Source: Planctomycetota bacterium (GTDB lineage: Bacteria > Planctomycetota > PUPC01 > JACPCR01). From it: a stretch of DNA of 27,086 bases. Shown one piece after another: positions 25,415-27,086 of this stretch. Numbering within the stretch: the first letter of the stretch is position 1; the number at the start of each line of letters is the position of its first letter. The notes under the pieces are model-generated. The model was given only the letters and a program-made list of their open reading frames with translations, had not been told where the DNA came from and did not search any database. The position numbers were made by a program, and so were the translations under genes. The DNA lies in contig JASLXP010001060.1 in NCBI GenBank assembly GCA_030740295.1, positions 1 to 27,086 on the forward strand, in the 5' to 3' direction.

Positions 25415-26785
25415 ATGCCGACTCAAGTGACCATCATCGGGGCAGGAAGCGTTGTCTTCTCCCTTGGGCTGGTTAAGGACCTTTGCCTGACGGCGGGTCT
25501 GAAGGGCACCAAGGTCTGCTTCATGGATATCAACGAGGAAAGCCTTGACGTCGTCTGTCGTCTGGCAAACCGCTATGCCGAGGACCTCGGGGCAGACCTG
25601 ACGTTCGAGCGGACCCTGGATCGTCAGGAGTCGCTGCAGGGCGCGGACTTCGTCATCAACACGGCCACGATCACCCACAACGAACACTTCATGAAGCGCC
25701 GGCGAGAGCTTACCGCCCGGCACGGCTACTTTTACGGGCGCACCGGAATGCCCGAATACCACAACCTTCAGATGATGCTCGAGGTGGCCCACGATATGGA
25801 AGAAATATGCCCCGACGCCTGGGTGCTGCTGGCGGGCAATCCGGTCTTCGACGGCAGCACGCTGATGAGCCGCGAGACCGGCATCAAGGTCTGCGGGCTG
25901 TGTCACGGTCACTACGGGTATCGGGAAATCGCCAGAACCATCGGGCTCGATCCGGAGAAGGTCACCTGGCAGGCGCCGGGGCTCAACCACAATGTCTGGC
26001 TCACGCACTTCTACCACGATGGCGAGGACGCCTACCCGATTCTGGAAGCGTGGATCGAGAACGAGAGCGAGAAATACTGGGAGGAGAAGCAGAAGGCAGG
26101 CGAGATTTCCGCACAGATGTCGTTGTCCGCCATTCACCAGTACCGAATGTACGGCCTGATGCCCGTTGGCGACACACCGCGCCGCGGCGGCTGGTGGTAC
26201 CACACGGACCTCGAGACCCGGCAGCGATGGTACGGTGGCAAGGGAGGGAATGACACCCCCGCCGGCCGTGACCGCGTTCTCGAGGGCAAGGAGAAAAAGT
26301 TCGAGCAAATGAAGGAAGCTGCGTACGATGAAAAGGTCCGCCCGATTGATCTCTTCGGGGACAAGATGACTTCGGAACAGCACGTGCCCATCATCGACGG
26401 CTTGGTGAACGACAACGAGGGGCAGTTCCAGGTGAACGTCCCCAACAACGGAGCCCTCCCGGGCATCCCGGACGACGTGGTGGTCGAGCTGCCGGCCATC
26501 GTCAATAAGAAGGGCATTCAGCCGCTGCGTGTCCAGCCACTCCCGAACAAGATCATGTTGGAGTGCATCTACCCGGACTGGTTGAGAATGGAGCGGACCC
26601 TGGAAGCGCTGCTGACGGGGGACCTCTCGATGATGCTTTTCAGTATCCTCGAGAGCCATCAGACGCGCTCATACGACCAGGCGACGGAGGTGCTGGACGC
26701 CTTGCTCCACATCGAGCCGAACGCGCCGATGGCCCACATTGAGGACATCAACGATCACTTTGGCTGGCCAGACAAGTGGGAGTAA
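25415..26785 (+). CDS. GH4 family NAD-dependent glycosidase (alpha-galactosidase / alpha-galacturonidase type)
   Basis: This 456-residue enzyme starts at ATG 25415, six bases after AGGAGG (25403-25408); an in-frame start further upstream is not supported. The NAD-binding motif is VTIIGAGSVVFS (G9-A-G-S12). GH4 hallmarks follow: LAGNPV (N142), GLCHG (C163) and GLNHN (N191, H192). C163 and H192 match the spacing of the metal-binding Cys/His pair of the family. GH4 enzymes cleave glycosides by transient oxidation at C3 using NAD and a divalent metal, in the cytoplasm; there is no signal peptide. Exact substrate cannot be fixed from sequence. It follows the DUF4838 gene by 134 bases. Its 3' end is duplicated at 16041-16173. 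Confidence 0.92.
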   Translation: MPTQVTIIGAGSVVFSLGLVKDLCLTAGLKGTKVCFMDINEESLDVVCRLANRYAEDLGADLTFERTLDRQESLQGADFVINTATITHNEHFMKRRRELTARHGYFYGRTGMPEYHNLQMMLEVAHDMEEICPDAWVLLAGNPVFDGSTLMSRETGIKVCGLCHGHYGYREIARTIGLDPEKVTWQAPGLNHNVWLTHFYHDGEDAYPILEAWIENESEKYWEEKQKAGEISAQMSLSAIHQYRMYGLMPVGDTPRRGGWWYHTDLETRQRWYGGKGGNDTPAGRDRVLEGKEKKFEQMKEAAYDEKVRPIDLFGDKMTSEQHVPIIDGLVNDNEGQFQVNVPNNGALPGIPDDVVVELPAIVNKKGIQPLRVQPLPNKIMLECIYPDWLRMERTLEALLTGDLSMMLFSILESHQTRSYDQATEVLDALLHIEPNAPMAHIEDINDHFGWPDKWE

Positions 26786-26811
26786 TCCACCCGGGCTGAA
26801 ATGCGGTGTAA

Positions 26812-26934
26812 GGGCCGCGGAGCGGGCCGTAGCACAACTCTCCAGAGTTGTGAGAAGCCTGTAAGCCCCACAGGTCTGGAGACCTGTGCTACGCGGGCCG
26901 CGGAACAGGCCGTGGCACAGAGGTCCGGAGACCT
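26812..26934. repeat. Tandem hairpin repeats between converging genes
   Basis: A 25-base direct repeat at 26812-26836 and 26895-26919 (22 of 25 identical) sets an 83-base period. Inside are two nine-pair hairpins, CACAACTCT-CC-AGAGTTGTG (26833-26852) and CACAGGTCT-GG-AGACCTGTG (26869-26888), and a shorter AGGTC-CGGA-GACCT (26921-26934) one base beyond the stop codon of the minus-strand gene. The two long stems differ at two positions, both compensated. This is a different family from the CCCCNGG hairpins. Confidence 0.85.
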
Positions 26935-26935
26935 G

Positions 26936-27086
26936 TCATTGCCGAAACCTGAAGGCGTAAAGATCGCCTTTCTTCAGGTAGAACCGGACACGGATCTCTT
27001 TCCCGGCATGGGCGCTCAAGTCCCTGCTCCCGTTCCAGGACATGACACGCCTCAGCTCGTCTCCTTGGAAGGGATCGCAGTCGTTT
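26936..27086 (-). CDS. C-terminal end of a secreted-type hydrolase-like protein (partial)
   Basis: The frame enters from the right edge of the window and ends at the TGA complementary to 26936-26938. The last ~50 residues read DELRRVMSWNGSRDLSAHAG then KEIRVRFYLKKGDLYAFRF. The pattern 'W-G--DLSA-AGK-IR-RF-L---DLYAFRF' is a common C-terminal ending of sialidase-, GH32- or Lamin-tail-like glycan proteins in Planctomycetota and relatives, as I recall it. The rest, including any catalytic domain, is outside the window, so the enzyme class is unknown. It converges on the GH4 gene. Confidence 0.72.
   Translation of the reverse strand, partial: NDCDPFQGDELRRVMSWNGSRDLSAHAGKEIRVRFYLKKGDLYAFRFRQ

Noticed and set aside
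25394..26659. 421-codon open frame on the minus strand
   Set aside because: Antisense to the GH4 gene, which carries all family motifs on the plus strand.
26812..26934. Possible CRISPR array
   Set aside because: There are only two repeat units, they are imperfect, and the spacer-like parts are themselves palindromic.

Overview
This window comes from a GC-rich bacterium with large, loosely spaced genes for breaking down complex glycans. Sialidase-like propellers, a formylglycine sulfatase, two DUF4838 proteins, GH36 and GH4 glycosidases, a giant DUF6259 protein, a PDZ/alpha-toroid secreted protein and a UroD-like protein together suggest a member of the PVC group (Planctomycetota, Lentisphaerota or Kiritimatiellota) or a similar glycan specialist such as Hydrogenedentota. 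This is inferred from gene content only. I see no rRNA, tRNA, CRISPR array, transposase, phage gene or origin.

Layout. 1-598: no gene, with a nested inverted repeat. 599-4008 (+): a dispersed repeat (copy A), a five-Asp-box sialidase-like protein, and a secreted alpha/alpha-toroid protein fused to an unknown C-terminal domain. 4009-8410: repeat copy B, then a sulfatase and a DUF4838 protein on the minus strand. 8466-8770: a frameshifted gene remnant. 8941-11652 (+): a 903-residue multidomain sialidase-like protein. 11769-12085: repeat copy C, containing the C-terminal end of an F420/NADPH-reductase-like gene (-). 12227-20895 (+): a PDZ/toroid protein, a hairpin array, a UroD-like protein, a 3'-end remnant of a GH4 gene, and a 1522-residue DUF6259 protein. 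21114-21359: a small membrane protein. 21525-21604: hairpin repeats. 21696-25280: a head-to-head pair, GH36 (-) and DUF4838 (+), both cut at their 5' ends at one breakpoint. 25415-26785 (+): a complete GH4 gene. 26812-26934: tandem hairpin repeats. 26936-27086 (-): the C-terminal end of a gene that continues outside the window.

How the genes may work together (inference): secreted and possibly cytoplasmic hydrolases (DUF6259, DUF4838, GH36, GH4) with a sulfatase would trim a sulfated, galactose- or uronate-containing glycan. The UroD-like protein could take part in corrinoid-linked methyl transfer, for example from methylated sugars. No transporter, SusC/D pair or regulator is present, so this is an accessory catabolic island and not a standard PUL.

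The most unusual signal is how the island is built. Short copies of gene 3' ends with their flanks are scattered between the cassettes: three copies of a reductase 3' end and one copy of the GH4 3' end. GC-rich hairpin repeats, whose stems differ only by compensating base-pair changes, fill several intergenic gaps. One gene pair is fused at a breakpoint and one gene is frameshifted. The region looks as if it has been repeatedly rearranged by recombination or copying between gene ends.
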